A stretch of DNA of 64,000 nt from Candidatus Chloroploca sp. Khr17 (GCF_004138165.1 NZ_RYFF01000028.1:16817-80816); one strand, 5' to 3'; shown: positions 8,221 to 16,765, counted from the first letter of the stretch. Notes: generated from the sequence alone by a model not told the origin. Numbers and translations: made by a program.

Positions 8221-9561
8221 TTACCGGCGAGCGAGATTGGCTGCCACCAAGACGGGGTCCCAGACCGGCGCAAAGGGTGGGGCATAACTCAGGTCAAGTT
8301 CACCGAGCTCGTCAACTGTCCAGCCACCGTGGAGGGCGGCGGCGATGACATCAATGCGCTTGGCGACCCCCTCGCTGCCGACCATCTGTCCACCGAGCAG
8401 CCGACGGGTTTCGGCTTCATAGACCAATTTGACATGGATTGGCTGGTGGCCAGGCATATAGTGGGCGCGTGAACTCGCCGTCGCGCTGACCGCCTCAACG
8501 ATGTAGCCCTCGGCGCGGGCACGGGCCTCCGAGAGCCCACTGCTAGCGGCTTCATAGTCAAAGGCCTTGACCACGGCGGTACCAACGATGCCCTTGAAGG
8601 TCGCATTGCCCCCGCCAACATTTTCGCCAGCGACGCGGCCCTGCTTGTTCGCCGTTGTCCCGAGGGGGATCCATGCTGGGCGTCCCGTGACGCGATGCAA
8701 CGCCTCGGCGACATCGCCGGCGGCCCAGATGCCTGGTACATTGGTGCGCTGGTGCGCATCCACCGCAATCGCCCCGGTCGGCCCGAGCGCAATGCCAGCC
8801 TCGCGGGCGAGAGCAACACCTGGCCTGATCCCGACCGACAAAATGACAATATCGGCAGGAATATGTTGCCCACCGGCGATCACCTCGCGGACGCCGTTGA
8901 CATCGCCGGCAAAGCCTTCCACTGCGTGTTCTAACCAGACCGAGACATGCTGCCGTTCGAGTTCAGCCTGCACATGGGCGGCGATCTCGTGATCCAGATT
9001 GGGCAGTACCTGGGGCAACCGTTCGATCAAGGCGAGCCCGATCCCATAGGCGGCGAGGGCCTCGGCCATTTCGAGACCAATATAGCCCCCACCGACAATC
9101 ACGCCACGCTGCGGCTTCTTTGTCTCGATCCATTCCCGGATCGCCAGGGCGTCCTCGACGGTACGCAGGGTAAAGACACCGGGCAGATCAAGCCCGGGCA
9201 GCGGTGGGCGAATTGAAGCCCCCCCGGTCGTCATGACGAGGTGATCCCACTGATCGCGGAATTCGCTGCCATCGGGGCGGCGTACCAGCACGCTCTTGGT
9301 AGCTGGATCAACCGCGAGCACCTCGTGACCGACGTGAACTTTGATGCCCTGTTTGGCAAACTGCTCGGGGGTACGCACCACAACATCACGCACCTGAGGA
9401 ATTTCGCCCTTGATCGCATAGGGAAAGCCGCAGGCCCCATAACTCACATAGCCTGAGCGTTCATACACCACAAGTTCAAGCTCTGAATTCATCCGGCGCG
9501 CTTTTGAGGCTGCACTCATTCCGGCTGCCACGCCGCCTACCACAATCACCCGTTCACTCAT
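8221..9561 (-). CDS. FAD-dependent CoA-disulfide reductase / NADH oxidase family protein
   Basis: A 446-residue pyridine-nucleotide-disulfide oxidoreductase. The FAD motif VVGGVAAGMSAASKARR starts at residue 7, the active cysteine is C44 in SYGACGFPY (the single-Cys arrangement of CoA-disulfide reductase and NADH oxidase/peroxidase), and the NAD(P)H-binding VIVGGGYIGLEMAEAL lies near residue 155. The C-terminal dimerisation domain is complete. It probably reduces CoA-disulfide, polysulfide or similar thiol disulfides, or O2/peroxide, with NAD(P)H. It is convergent with the hydrogenase operon and shares its terminator, so it is not co-transcribed, though a role in disulfide metabolism beside Hdr is tempting. 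Confidence 0.85.
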   Translation of the reverse strand: MSERVIVVGGVAAGMSAASKARRMNSELELVVYERSGYVSYGACGFPYAIKGEIPQVRDVVVRTPEQFAKQGIKVHVGHEVLAVDPATKSVLVRRPDGSEFRDQWDHLVMTTGGASIRPPLPGLDLPGVFTLRTVEDALAIREWIETKKPQRGVIVGGGYIGLEMAEALAAYGIGLALIERLPQVLPNLDHEIAAHVQAELERQHVSVWLEHAVEGFAGDVNGVREVIAGGQHIPADIVILSVGIRPGVALAREAGIALGPTGAIAVDAHQRTNVPGIWAAGDVAEALHRVTGRPAWIPLGTTANKQGRVAGENVGGGNATFKGIVGTAVVKAFDYEAASSGLSEARARAEGYIVEAVSATASSRAHYMPGHQPIHVKLVYEAETRRLLGGQMVGSEGVAKRIDVIAAALHGGWTVDELGELDLSYAPPFAPVWDPVLVAANLARR

Positions 9562-9898
9562 ACCAAACTCCTTTTTTTCCTTGACAAATGCGGGCTCGTC
9601 TCGTTATAGTTCTCTTCATTGTGCCTGGCTACCGTACGAACAAGAAATGCTCTGATGCTGGCCCAAACGGCCAGCGAAGCTGGGGCCGTTTGGGCCAGCA
9701 CTCTATGCTTAGATGCAGTGGCAAGCCAAAAGGTTTGCCTGTCGTGCAAGAATTATACTCTATGCACCAACAATCTCGCTCAGCGAGCGCCGTTGTACGC
9801 GTTTAGCCCAAGGAGGTGGCCTCATTCGTTTGCTTGGATGTCGGACGTGACCGTGTTGGCGCAGGATCAGGCGTATACCACAAGGAGGTGGCTCCACT
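9562..9898. promoter_or_regulatory. Divergent intergenic region with a 17-bp hairpin
   Basis: A 337-base space between two divergently read genes. A hairpin with perfect 17-base arms lies at 9656-9672 and 9684-9700 (core GGCCCAAACGGCC). An AAGGAGGTGGC Shine-Dalgarno occurs twice, near 9809 and near 9890; only the second serves an ATG (9899). No protein-like reading frame was seen. Confidence 0.6.
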
Positions 9899-10543
9899 AT
9901 GCTCATGCTCGATTTGAAACATCAGCCGGAAGAGGTCGCAAATACGCTGACCCATGGTCTTGGGGCGATTGCGGGTGCCATTGGGGGCATTATCATCGTC
10001 GCTTTAGCGGCCCGCTCGGCGGACGTCTGGCAAGTGACGGGTGCGGTTGTCTACAGCCTCGCCCTGGTGTTGCTCTACGCTGCTTCGACGTTGTTTCATT
10101 GGGAGCAGGATAGCCGGATCAAGCGCCGGTTCGAAATTCTGGATCACTGTGCGATCTATGTCTTGATTGCGGGAACGTATACGCCCTTTCTGCTGGTGAC
10201 GCTGCGGGATAGCATCGGGCCGGTGCTGCTCGCTGTCATCTGGACATTGGCGGTGGCGGGGATTATCTTCAAGCTGATCTTCAAAACCCGCTTTCGCCTG
10301 ACCTCAACCTTGCTCTACATTGCGATGGGGTGGCTGATCGTTGTTGCGGCCGGACCAATGATCAATGCGTTGCCGCTCTCGGTGCTCTTCTTGTTGCTCT
10401 TTGGTGGCATCGCCTATACCGTTGGAACCTATTTCTTCTGTAACGAACGCCTGCCCTACACCCATACGATCTGGCACATCTTTGTGCTGGTTGGCAGTGT
10501 CTGCCATTTTGTCGCGGTCGCGACGCAGGTGGTGCCGAGTTAG
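9899..10543 (+). CDS. trhA: Hemolysin III / TrhA-family membrane protein
   Basis: A 214-residue protein with about seven hydrophobic segments. It carries the family hallmarks: EEVANTLTHGLGA near the N terminus, an SxxxH-type site (STLFHWEQDS), DHCAIYVLIAGTYTPF in the middle and a C-terminal HxxxH-like IWHIFVLVGSVCHF. These are the conserved metal-binding and topology features of the bacterial hemolysin III/PAQR group, linked in other bacteria to membrane-fluidity control. The AAGGAGGTGGC site just upstream fixes the start. It is a single gene ending at a convergent terminator. Confidence 0.88.
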   Translation: MLMLDLKHQPEEVANTLTHGLGAIAGAIGGIIIVALAARSADVWQVTGAVVYSLALVLLYAASTLFHWEQDSRIKRRFEILDHCAIYVLIAGTYTPFLLVTLRDSIGPVLLAVIWTLAVAGIIFKLIFKTRFRLTSTLLYIAMGWLIVVAAGPMINALPLSVLFLLLFGGIAYTVGTYFFCNERLPYTHTIWHIFVLVGSVCHFVAVATQVVPS

Positions 10544-10568
10544 ACGGTTGCGGCCATCGGTCGCTCGC

Positions 10569-10611
10569 GTTCGTTTCGTTTTGGCGGCACAGCCGTCAAA
10601 ACGAAACGAAC
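10569..10611. terminator. Bidirectional hairpin terminator
   Basis: Arms of 19 bases (GTTCGTTTCGTTTTGGCGG, with one G-T pair) around a short loop, between convergent genes ending at 10543 and 10622. T-rich and A-rich stretches inside the arms suit termination in both directions. Confidence 0.75.
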
Positions 10612-10621
10612 CAAAAACGCA

Positions 10622-12376
10622 TTATCGACAGATCAAGACCGGAAGTTGGCTCTGGCGCAAGACGTGATCCACCGTACTGCCGATGACAATCTCGACTTCA
10701 GGGCGAACACTGTAGCCACCAATGAAGATCAGGTTCGAGCCATGTTCGCTGGCGGCACGAAGAATGGCTTCGGCAGCGGGGTGGCTGTCGATGACATAGC
10801 CCGCTTGAATGCCCCGCTCTTCGAGGTAGGCTTGCGCTCGGCCAATCGTCAGCCGCAGGTCATCGTTGGGCTCGCGGGCCGTGACGACGACCAACGAGAG
10901 TTGGTCGCGCAGCGCAAGATAAGCGGCCAGCATCAGGGCTTCATCGGCACGCGGGCTGCCATCATAGGCCACTAACCCGCGCTTGAGTGGCGAAATGTCG
11001 TCGGGCACCGTCAGCACTGGCTGCGGCGAGCGCTGAATAAGATCGCGTAATCCCGAGCGCAGGCGGCCAAAGGGCTCGTCAGGGGTAGGATGGGCGAGAC
11101 TCATCACCACCAGATCCGCCCAGCGCGCACGGGCACAGATCTGTCGGGCGATGACCCCGTGATCGACCATGAGTTTGCCCACGAGTCCCTCTTCGGCGCA
11201 GCGTTGTTCAAACCGGTCGCGTATTGTTGCGATGACGCGCTCATCGGGCTCTTCGTGATCCGGCGGGATCACGTGCAGGCCATACAATGAGCCGCCGTCA
11301 CGATGGGCCACGACGATGGCCTGTTCGAGGGCGCGCCAACTCTCGGCCTCGCCATTGATTGGTACCAGGATGGTATGAAAGAGTTGCTTGGTGCGTTCGT
11401 CGGCCAGGCGTTGTCGCCGCCAGACGCCCGGTGGTGGCCCGTCACGCATCTTTTCAGGCACAAAGGTCTTGACGAGGCGCTCACGCGCACGGGCAAAGAT
11501 ATGCTTGGGGCGTTGCCCACGTTGACGGGTCAGATCGGCGGCGGCGGCGTTCAGGCCTACCGACCAGCCCACACTTGCCTCGAGCGCCTTCTGGTGACGG
11601 GCAATCCAGACATACAAGTCCGTTTCGCTCCGTCCTGGAAAGTCACGCAACAGACCGCGACTCTCAATGAGATCAATTGCCGGCAGATAGATCCGCTCGT
11701 ACCACGAAACGGCAGCCTCTTCGAGCGCCGGGGCCGTTGTTGTCCGCAAGGCAATGCGATGACGTTCCTGTTCCATCTGCTCGGCAATCAGTTGGTAGGC
11801 CCCTGGCGCACTAACCCGCAGATCAAGTTCTGGATAGAACATATCCAGACGGGTTGCCTCCATCAACTTGGTATATTCACTCGCGATAATCAGATCATCG
11901 GGCGTCACATCGGGGGTGAGCGTCACCCGTGAGGGCACCTCGGTGACGTGGGCGAGCAGATGGTCAATGCCAAGCTCACGGGCCACCGAGACCCGGTGAT
12001 TGCCGTCTTTGACAAAATAGACGCCGCCAAGCTCATAGACATCAATGGGGGGCAAGAGTTTGCCTTCGCCCATGGCTGCTCGGACATTGGCCCAGCGGGT
12101 TTCGTGGGAATGCTGGCGCGGCAAAAAATGGCGCGTAAAATCGTGGTACCTTCCCACACTACCGACAATCGCCTCGATGGGAATGTCACGCAGGCCGCGT
12201 ACCGCCCAACCCTGTTCCCCAATGCGGCGATGCACCTCTTCGAAGTCGAGCAGATCGTCTGGTTCACCCGTCATCCAGGCCAGCAAATCATCAATCAGGG
12301 CACGGCGGCGTGCCCGCCGAAACTCTTCAATCGCGGCCAGTCGCTGCTGTTCGCGCTCCTCCAGTCGCATGCTCAA
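10622..12376 (-). CDS. ParB-like domain fused to tandem universal stress protein domains
   Basis: A 584-residue protein. The N-terminal third includes YELGGVYFVKDGNHRVSVAREL (near residue 110), which resembles the ParB/Srx-type nuclease fold core with its GNHR motif. Two UspA domains follow: one from about 335 (FHTILVPINGEAESWRALEQA) and one from about 478 (KRGLVAYDGSPRADEAL), ending in the GSTVDHVLRQSQLPVLI pattern of ATP-binding Usp proteins. The function is unknown; a nucleotide-dependent stress role is inferred from the Usp part. It is a single-gene unit, convergent with trhA and divergent from the V4R gene. Confidence 0.75.
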   Translation of the reverse strand: MSMRLEEREQQRLAAIEEFRRARRRALIDDLLAWMTGEPDDLLDFEEVHRRIGEQGWAVRGLRDIPIEAIVGSVGRYHDFTRHFLPRQHSHETRWANVRAAMGEGKLLPPIDVYELGGVYFVKDGNHRVSVARELGIDHLLAHVTEVPSRVTLTPDVTPDDLIIASEYTKLMEATRLDMFYPELDLRVSAPGAYQLIAEQMEQERHRIALRTTTAPALEEAAVSWYERIYLPAIDLIESRGLLRDFPGRSETDLYVWIARHQKALEASVGWSVGLNAAAADLTRQRGQRPKHIFARARERLVKTFVPEKMRDGPPPGVWRRQRLADERTKQLFHTILVPINGEAESWRALEQAIVVAHRDGGSLYGLHVIPPDHEEPDERVIATIRDRFEQRCAEEGLVGKLMVDHGVIARQICARARWADLVVMSLAHPTPDEPFGRLRSGLRDLIQRSPQPVLTVPDDISPLKRGLVAYDGSPRADEALMLAAYLALRDQLSLVVVTAREPNDDLRLTIGRAQAYLEERGIQAGYVIDSHPAAEAILRAASEHGSNLIFIGGYSVRPEVEIVIGSTVDHVLRQSQLPVLICR

Positions 12377-12671
12377 CCTCTCTTGACAGATTCTTCACTG
12401 AATCTGGCACTCTGCGTTATACTATAGCCAGACGCTAGGCGACATTGCCTCAGCGCTGGCACGCGCTTGTTGTTATAGTAGTATGATACACGGTTCGTGC
12501 AACCATTCAAGCCCCACACGTTGTGGTTTGCCATGTGGCAAAAAGATGCGAATCGGTGTAGTATCCTAAGCAGTGAAATGTATGCCCATCACCGACGGAA
12601 CGGCAACCATCGGATCGAATGAACAGTATGTGTTATAGGCATAGCCCTGGCGTAGGGGAGGGTTGGTGCTT

Positions 12672-13328
12672 ATGACAGGAGGATCAGGTACGGCCATGAG
12701 CAACATCGACCAATTTCGCGGCCTCACCTTCATGAATAAGATTGGCTATCTCTACTATCTCTCGCTTGAAGAGGTGATGGGAGCCAATGGGGTGAAGGCC
12801 GTCCTTCGTTTAGGCAATCAACCTCAGTATCTCGATGCCTACCCGCCGAGTGATTTCAAACGGGCGTATCCTTTTGAGGCACAGGCCGCGACATCGCAAG
12901 CACTTCATACGATGTACGGCCCGCGGGGTGCCCGTGGCCTCGAGTTGCGCGCTGGTCGGGTTGCCTTCAATCTTGGCCTCCGAGAGTTTGGCCCGCTGCT
13001 CAGTGTCTCTGATCTCGCGATGAAATTGATGCCTCCTTCAATGAAGCTGAAGATCATTTTGAATGCGGTGACCCAGGTTTTTGATCGGTTTACCGATCTC
13101 AAACCGCATATCAAAGAGGAAAAGACCGAGTTTATCTACCACATTACCCAGTGCTCGAACTGCATTGCCCGTGATCCTGCACCGAATTTTTATCTTGCCC
13201 GTGGCATTCTCGAAGAGTCGGCGGCCTGGGCGAGTGGTGGCAAGCGCTTTCAGGTTGAACAGTGTACGTGTATGGGCCAGGGCGCGGAAACCTGTGCCTT
13301 TAAAATTGGTAAAGAACCACTCACGTAA
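12672..13328 (+). CDS. V4R-domain (4-vinyl reductase-like, small-molecule-binding) protein
   Basis: A protein of about 218 residues. The C-terminal half (ITQCSNCIARDPAPNF, then FQVEQCTCMGQGAETCAFKIG) is a V4R domain with the expected conserved cysteines; this family binds hydrophobic ligands and includes BchJ of bacteriochlorophyll synthesis. The ATG at 12672 follows GGGGAGGG; an alternative start at 12696 (MSNIDQFRG) is also served by GGAGG. It is followed 251 bases later by the aldehyde oxidoreductase gene in the same direction. A true reductase role is not established for the domain, so a sensor or carrier role is equally possible. Confidence 0.8.
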   Translation: MTGGSGTAMSNIDQFRGLTFMNKIGYLYYLSLEEVMGANGVKAVLRLGNQPQYLDAYPPSDFKRAYPFEAQAATSQALHTMYGPRGARGLELRAGRVAFNLGLREFGPLLSVSDLAMKLMPPSMKLKIILNAVTQVFDRFTDLKPHIKEEKTEFIYHITQCSNCIARDPAPNFYLARGILEESAAWASGGKRFQVEQCTCMGQGAETCAFKIGKEPLT

Positions 13329-13579
13329 TTGTATTGACAACCCTGGCTTGCATAAGGCATAATTAGCACTACACGCGAAGTATTATCGTCTGGCACTGCC
13401 GCATCTTGAAGATGCCTGTGGTGTTGGGAAAGGCGACCAGCCTTGTTGACTTGGTTTCCTGGGACAACGCCGGGTCTTTCAGGTTATGCATCGTTTGCTG
13501 TAGATGAGATCGCGTTTGGCATGATGTAACCGATAGCGCGGTTGCTGTCACGTGGTTACAAGATTCAAGGAGGAATTGT

Positions 13580-15394
13580 ATGCTTGGAGGGTTTGCCAAT
13601 CGGATCGCCCACGTTGACCTCACGCATCGTACCGTCGAATATCGCCCCATTCCTCATGATTGGGCCCGTCTCTATATCGGTGCTCGTGGCCTCGCTGTCC
13701 GCTATCTGTTTGAGAATGGCCCCGAGGTGGAGCCGTTTAGTCCCGAGAATATGCTCTGCTTTATGAATGGGCCGCTCACCGGTACCGATGCGAATATGAG
13801 CGGGCGTCAGGCTGTGGTGACCAAGTCGCCCCTCACCGGCACCGTGACCGATAGCCATATCGGTGGCTGGTCGGCGGCACGGATGCGCTGGGCAGGCTTT
13901 GATGGCTTTGTGATCACGGGCAAGGCTGATACGCCGGTCTATCTCTATGTGGAGAACGGTGAGGTTTCGATCCGCGATGCCAGCGATCTCTGGGGTAAGG
14001 GTATTCACACGGTGATCCCGATGCTCAAAGAGCGGTACGGCGAGAAGGATCTGAGCGTGATGGCGATCGGCCAGTCAGGCGAGAATCTTATCCGCTATGC
14101 CGGCTGGGTCAATGAGAATGACCGTGCGGCTGGCCGCGGTGGTACCGGGGCGGTCGGTGGCAGTAAACACCTCAAGGCGATTGTGATCAAGGCTGCTCGG
14201 GCGATCCCCAAGGCCGATGATCGTGAGGCCTGGAAGGTCGCCCATAAGCGTGCGCTCGCGACGATTATGGACGAGAAGAATATTACGAGCCCCCGCAAGG
14301 GTGGTCTTTCGGTCTATGGTACCAATGTGTTGATGAATATCACCAATACAATAGGGGCCTTGCCTGCTTTTAATAGCCAGAAAACCTCCTTTGGCAACCG
14401 TGCCGAATTGATCAGCGGTGAGTATGTCAATGACAATATTCTCGTTGATAACCCAACTTGCCACGCCTGCCCGGTTGCGTGCAAGAAAGAGGTCGAGATC
14501 AAGGAAGGTCCGTGGAAGGGCCTGCGCATGGAGAGTGTCGAGTATGAGCCGGCCTGGGCCGTCGGGGCCAACTGTGGCCTCGATGATATCAATACGGTCG
14601 CCAAGTTGATCGATCTCTGTAATGACCATGGGATGGATCCGATTGAGCTCGGCAATGTCTTCTCGTGTTATATGGAGTGCTGCGAGCGCGGCTATGCCAA
14701 TGACGGCGGCCCGCTGCTCTGGGGCGACGCGATGGCGATGGTCGAGATGACGACGAAGATTGCGCTCCGCCAGGAGGTTGGCGATGTGCTTGCTGAGGGT
14801 ACCGCCCGCGTGGCCGCCCACTACAACCATCCCGAGTTGAGCATGACCGTCAAGGGCCAGGCCATTCCGGCCTATGACCCCCGTGGGCTCAAGGGCATGG
14901 GCATTGCCTACGCGACGAGCAACCGCGGTGCCTGTCACCTGCGCGCCTATACCCCCGCCAGTGAGCTTGGCGTTATTCCGCTCAAGACCGACCCGCTGGC
15001 ATGGAAGGGCAAGGGTGAACTCACCAAGCTCTTCCAGGATCTGCACGCCTTCTCGGATAGCCTCGATCTCTGCAAGTTCAGTGCGTTTGCTGAGGGTGCC
15101 GAGGAGTATGCCGCCCAATATTCGGCTTATGCCGGGATTCCGTTCACGGTCGAGGATGTGCTGGTCGCCGGCGAGCGCATCTATAACCTCGAGCGCCGCT
15201 TTAATAACCTCGCCGGGATCGCCGAGGGCAGCGACTATCTGCCTGATCGCTTCACGAAAGAGCCTTCGACCTCGCCTGGTTCCGAAGGCCACGTCTGCGA
15301 GCTTGATCTGATGCTCGAAGAGTACTACACCGCCCGTGGCTGGGTCAATGGTGTGGTGCCCGAGGCCAAGCTGCAGCAGTTGCAGGTCGTCTAA
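13580..15394 (+). CDS. aor: Aldehyde:ferredoxin oxidoreductase, tungsten-pterin enzyme
   Basis: A 604-residue AOR-family enzyme that oxidises aldehydes to carboxylates with ferredoxin as acceptor, or reduces acids in reverse. The N-terminal bis-pterin domain is complete (GGFANRIAHVDLT, then NMSGRQAVVTKSPLTG). The [4Fe-4S] ligands are C294, C297, C301 (CHACPVAC) and C498 (SLDLCKFS), the spacing found in characterised AORs. CAAGGAGGAATTGT precedes the ATG. A MoaD-like gene lies convergently 0.6 kb downstream, which suits a need for pterin cofactor. It may share reduced ferredoxin with the Hdr-Mvh complex; this link is inference. Confidence 0.93.
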   Translation: MLGGFANRIAHVDLTHRTVEYRPIPHDWARLYIGARGLAVRYLFENGPEVEPFSPENMLCFMNGPLTGTDANMSGRQAVVTKSPLTGTVTDSHIGGWSAARMRWAGFDGFVITGKADTPVYLYVENGEVSIRDASDLWGKGIHTVIPMLKERYGEKDLSVMAIGQSGENLIRYAGWVNENDRAAGRGGTGAVGGSKHLKAIVIKAARAIPKADDREAWKVAHKRALATIMDEKNITSPRKGGLSVYGTNVLMNITNTIGALPAFNSQKTSFGNRAELISGEYVNDNILVDNPTCHACPVACKKEVEIKEGPWKGLRMESVEYEPAWAVGANCGLDDINTVAKLIDLCNDHGMDPIELGNVFSCYMECCERGYANDGGPLLWGDAMAMVEMTTKIALRQEVGDVLAEGTARVAAHYNHPELSMTVKGQAIPAYDPRGLKGMGIAYATSNRGACHLRAYTPASELGVIPLKTDPLAWKGKGELTKLFQDLHAFSDSLDLCKFSAFAEGAEEYAAQYSAYAGIPFTVEDVLVAGERIYNLERRFNNLAGIAEGSDYLPDRFTKEPSTSPGSEGHVCELDLMLEEYYTARGWVNGVVPEAKLQQLQVV

Positions 15395-15520
15395 GCCTGC
15401 TTCTTTGCAAAGAAGGTGGTTTTTTGACGCAAAGGCGCAAAGGCGCAACGTTTTTAGCGTAGATGCGCTAACCCTTGGCGGCTTGGTGTGAGCTTATTTG
15501 CAAGGTATTGCGTCTGAGCC
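15394..15520. repeat. Dispersed ~128-bp intergenic repeat, copy A
   Basis: Begins AGCC..., contains TTTGACGCAAAGGCGCAAAGG and ends GTGAGCTTATTTGCAAGGTATTG...AGCCC. The same order of blocks recurs at 49442-49570, where the ends form a clean inverted repeat. The left end here is degraded (TTCTTTGCAAAGAAG). A core-only fragment (TTTGACGCAAAGGC) appears near 40010. Confidence 0.75.
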
Positions 15521-15543
15521 CTCTTCTCTTCGCACAGGTTTCC

Positions 15544-15574
15544 ACAAAACGGCCAGCAACGCTGGCCGTTTTGT
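15544..15574. terminator. Rho-independent terminator-like hairpin downstream of AOR gene
   Basis: Perfect 14-base arms (ACAAAACGGCCAGC and complement) with a three-base loop and a TTTTGT run on the plus strand. It probably ends the AOR transcript, about 150 bases after its stop. Confidence 0.8.
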
Positions 15575-15617
15575 CATGGAAGCATAAGGCTTCAGGGTGC
15601 TTTCGCGTTTACGCTCA

Positions 15618-15673
15618 GCGGAGTGCCGACTTCAGTCGGCTGAGCGCTCAGCCGACTGAAGTCGGCACTCCGC
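15618..15673. repeat. Dispersed palindrome, copy 2 (56-bp perfect palindrome)
   Basis: Two 28-base arms meet with no loop, centred on TGAGCGCTCA; the arms contain the same GTGCCGACTTCAGTCGG core as the element at 818-869. It sits between the convergent AOR and the small gene ending at 15707. Confidence 0.85.
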
Positions 15674-15706
15674 GTCGAGGGTAGAGCCAAAGATGTTTTA
15701 TGCTGT

Positions 15707-15973
15707 TTAGCCCCCGCCGCGGGTTTGGAGTTTCACTGTTAGGCCCTCGCGGATTGGTTGCAGCGCGTTGGTGTCGCCCTCAAACGCGATGTAGACTTGC
15801 CCGATCCGGAGCGAACCGACCTCGTAGTCATGCAGTTGGGTCAAGTAGGCATACCAGTTCGCGCCACGTACGGCGTAATCGCCTTCCAACGTACCTCCAA
15901 GTTCTTCGAGATAGGCACGCAACAGCCAGAGTGGGACGGCACGAATTGGTTCTTCAAAATTGATGGTATTCAA
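15707..15973 (-). CDS. Conserved small protein coupled to MoaD, function unknown
   Basis: An 88-residue acidic protein starting with TTG (MNTINFEEPIRAVPLW), directly after the MoaD stop codon and served by the AGGAGG formed by the Gly-Gly codons at the end of moaD. It has no membrane segment or cysteine motif. The pattern LRIGQVYIAFEGDTNALQPIREGLTVKLQTRGGG near the end is compact and protein-like. Tight coupling to a MoaD-like gene suggests a role in pterin or sulfur-carrier chemistry; I do not recognise the family. Confidence 0.7.
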   Translation of the reverse strand: MNTINFEEPIRAVPLWLLRAYLEELGGTLEGDYAVRGANWYAYLTQLHDYEVGSLRIGQVYIAFEGDTNALQPIREGLTVKLQTRGGG

Positions 15974-16252
15974 TCATCCTCCTGCCACCGCCGGGAAGAC
16001 ATCAATGACATCTGCGGCAGTGATGGTCGCGTCCATCCCCCCGTCGCGGTAGGGCGCATCGCGCCCGTTGACAAAGACGTGGACATGTTGATAGAGTTCG
16101 CCGTGCTCATCGAGCAGTTGCTCGCGCAGGGGCGGCCAGCGTACCACAAGGTGCGTGACTAGTTCGCGTACCGTGACACCCTCCTCCAGCGGTAGTTCCA
16201 CCGTGCGTCCGCCCACAATTGGACGCAGCGTTGCGTAGAAGTTAATTTTCAT
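15974..16252 (-). CDS. moaD: MoaD/ThiS-family sulfur carrier protein
   Basis: A 92-residue beta-grasp protein (MKINFYATLRPIVGG...) that ends in Ala-Gly-Gly, the C-terminal GG that is adenylated and thiocarboxylated in MoaD. It would supply sulfur for molybdopterin/tungstopterin dithiolene formation. Its neighbour on the far side of a terminator is the tungsten-type AOR gene, which needs that cofactor. It is translated with the small unknown gene downstream. ThiS or another ubiquitin-like carrier is the alternative; the length and VFVNGRDA segment fit MoaD better. Confidence 0.85.
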   Translation of the reverse strand: MKINFYATLRPIVGGRTVELPLEEGVTVRELVTHLVVRWPPLREQLLDEHGELYQHVHVFVNGRDAPYRDGGMDATITAADVIDVFPAVAGG

Positions 16253-16317
16253 TGATCCTCTCCAAAAACTCAGCGTAGGGTGTAACGTCGATTTCCCAGT
16301 GTTTTGCGAACCTGCGT

Positions 16318-16396
16318 TGCCCCCTCCCCAACCCTCTCCCGCTGGGGGAGGGAGCCGGACGCCTCCCCCCAGCGGGGGAAGGTTGGGAGGGGGCGG
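16318..16396. repeat. GC-rich inverted repeat
   Basis: CCCCCTCCCCAACCCTC... faces GGTTGGGAGGGGGC, with a second internal pair (CCCGCTGGGGGAGG / CCTCCCCCCAGCGGG). It can form a long imperfect hairpin upstream of moaD on the minus strand and downstream of the gene ending at 16427, where it may act as a terminator. Confidence 0.6.
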
Positions 16397-16426
16397 AAAG
16401 AGCAGAAAACTTTGTTGACAGACTAC

Positions 16427-16765
16427 TTATGCGGATGGTGCTGCAGCCACGATGGCTGCCACCAGATTGGTAAGCTCCTGTTCCCAGAGATGCCGAACTG
16501 GATCGGTCATGGTGCGTCCGCGTGTATTGACTCGGAAGATGACGGTGATTACGGCGGTTCCGGGTTGTTGTGGAAGAACCTCGACCTCGACCCTGACTGA
16601 CCACTGGTCGAGTGATGGTTCGGCGCTGAGCAACTGGCGCTGATCGCGTGCAAAGCTATTCCCCCACCAGTTGCGCCGATACCCCGCGTTGCGCAGATAG
16701 GCAACAGCCCGTCGATAGGCCACTGGTGCAGGCATGGGCAATTCACGGATGGTGAGGATTTCCAT
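16427..16765 (-). CDS. Hypothetical protein
   Basis: A 112-residue protein beginning MEILTIRELPMPAPVAYRRAVAYLRNAGYRRNWWGNSFARDQ. It has no membrane segment and ends in an Ala-rich helix. Alternating hydrophobic residues in WSVRVEVEVLPQQPGTAVITVIFRV suggest beta strands. It is followed by the GC-rich inverted repeat and then moaD on the same strand, 174 bases away. I do not recognise a family; coding is supported by codon-position composition and a clean start, but the Shine-Dalgarno is weak. Confidence 0.55.
   Translation of the reverse strand: MEILTIRELPMPAPVAYRRAVAYLRNAGYRRNWWGNSFARDQRQLLSAEPSLDQWSVRVEVEVLPQQPGTAVITVIFRVNTRGRTMTDPVRHLWEQELTNLVAAIVAAAPSA

Noticed and set aside
15618..15673. 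Palindrome as a simple AOR terminator
   Set aside because: A separate hairpin with a T run at 15544-15574 already fits that role, and the palindrome recurs elsewhere, so it is treated as a dispersed element.
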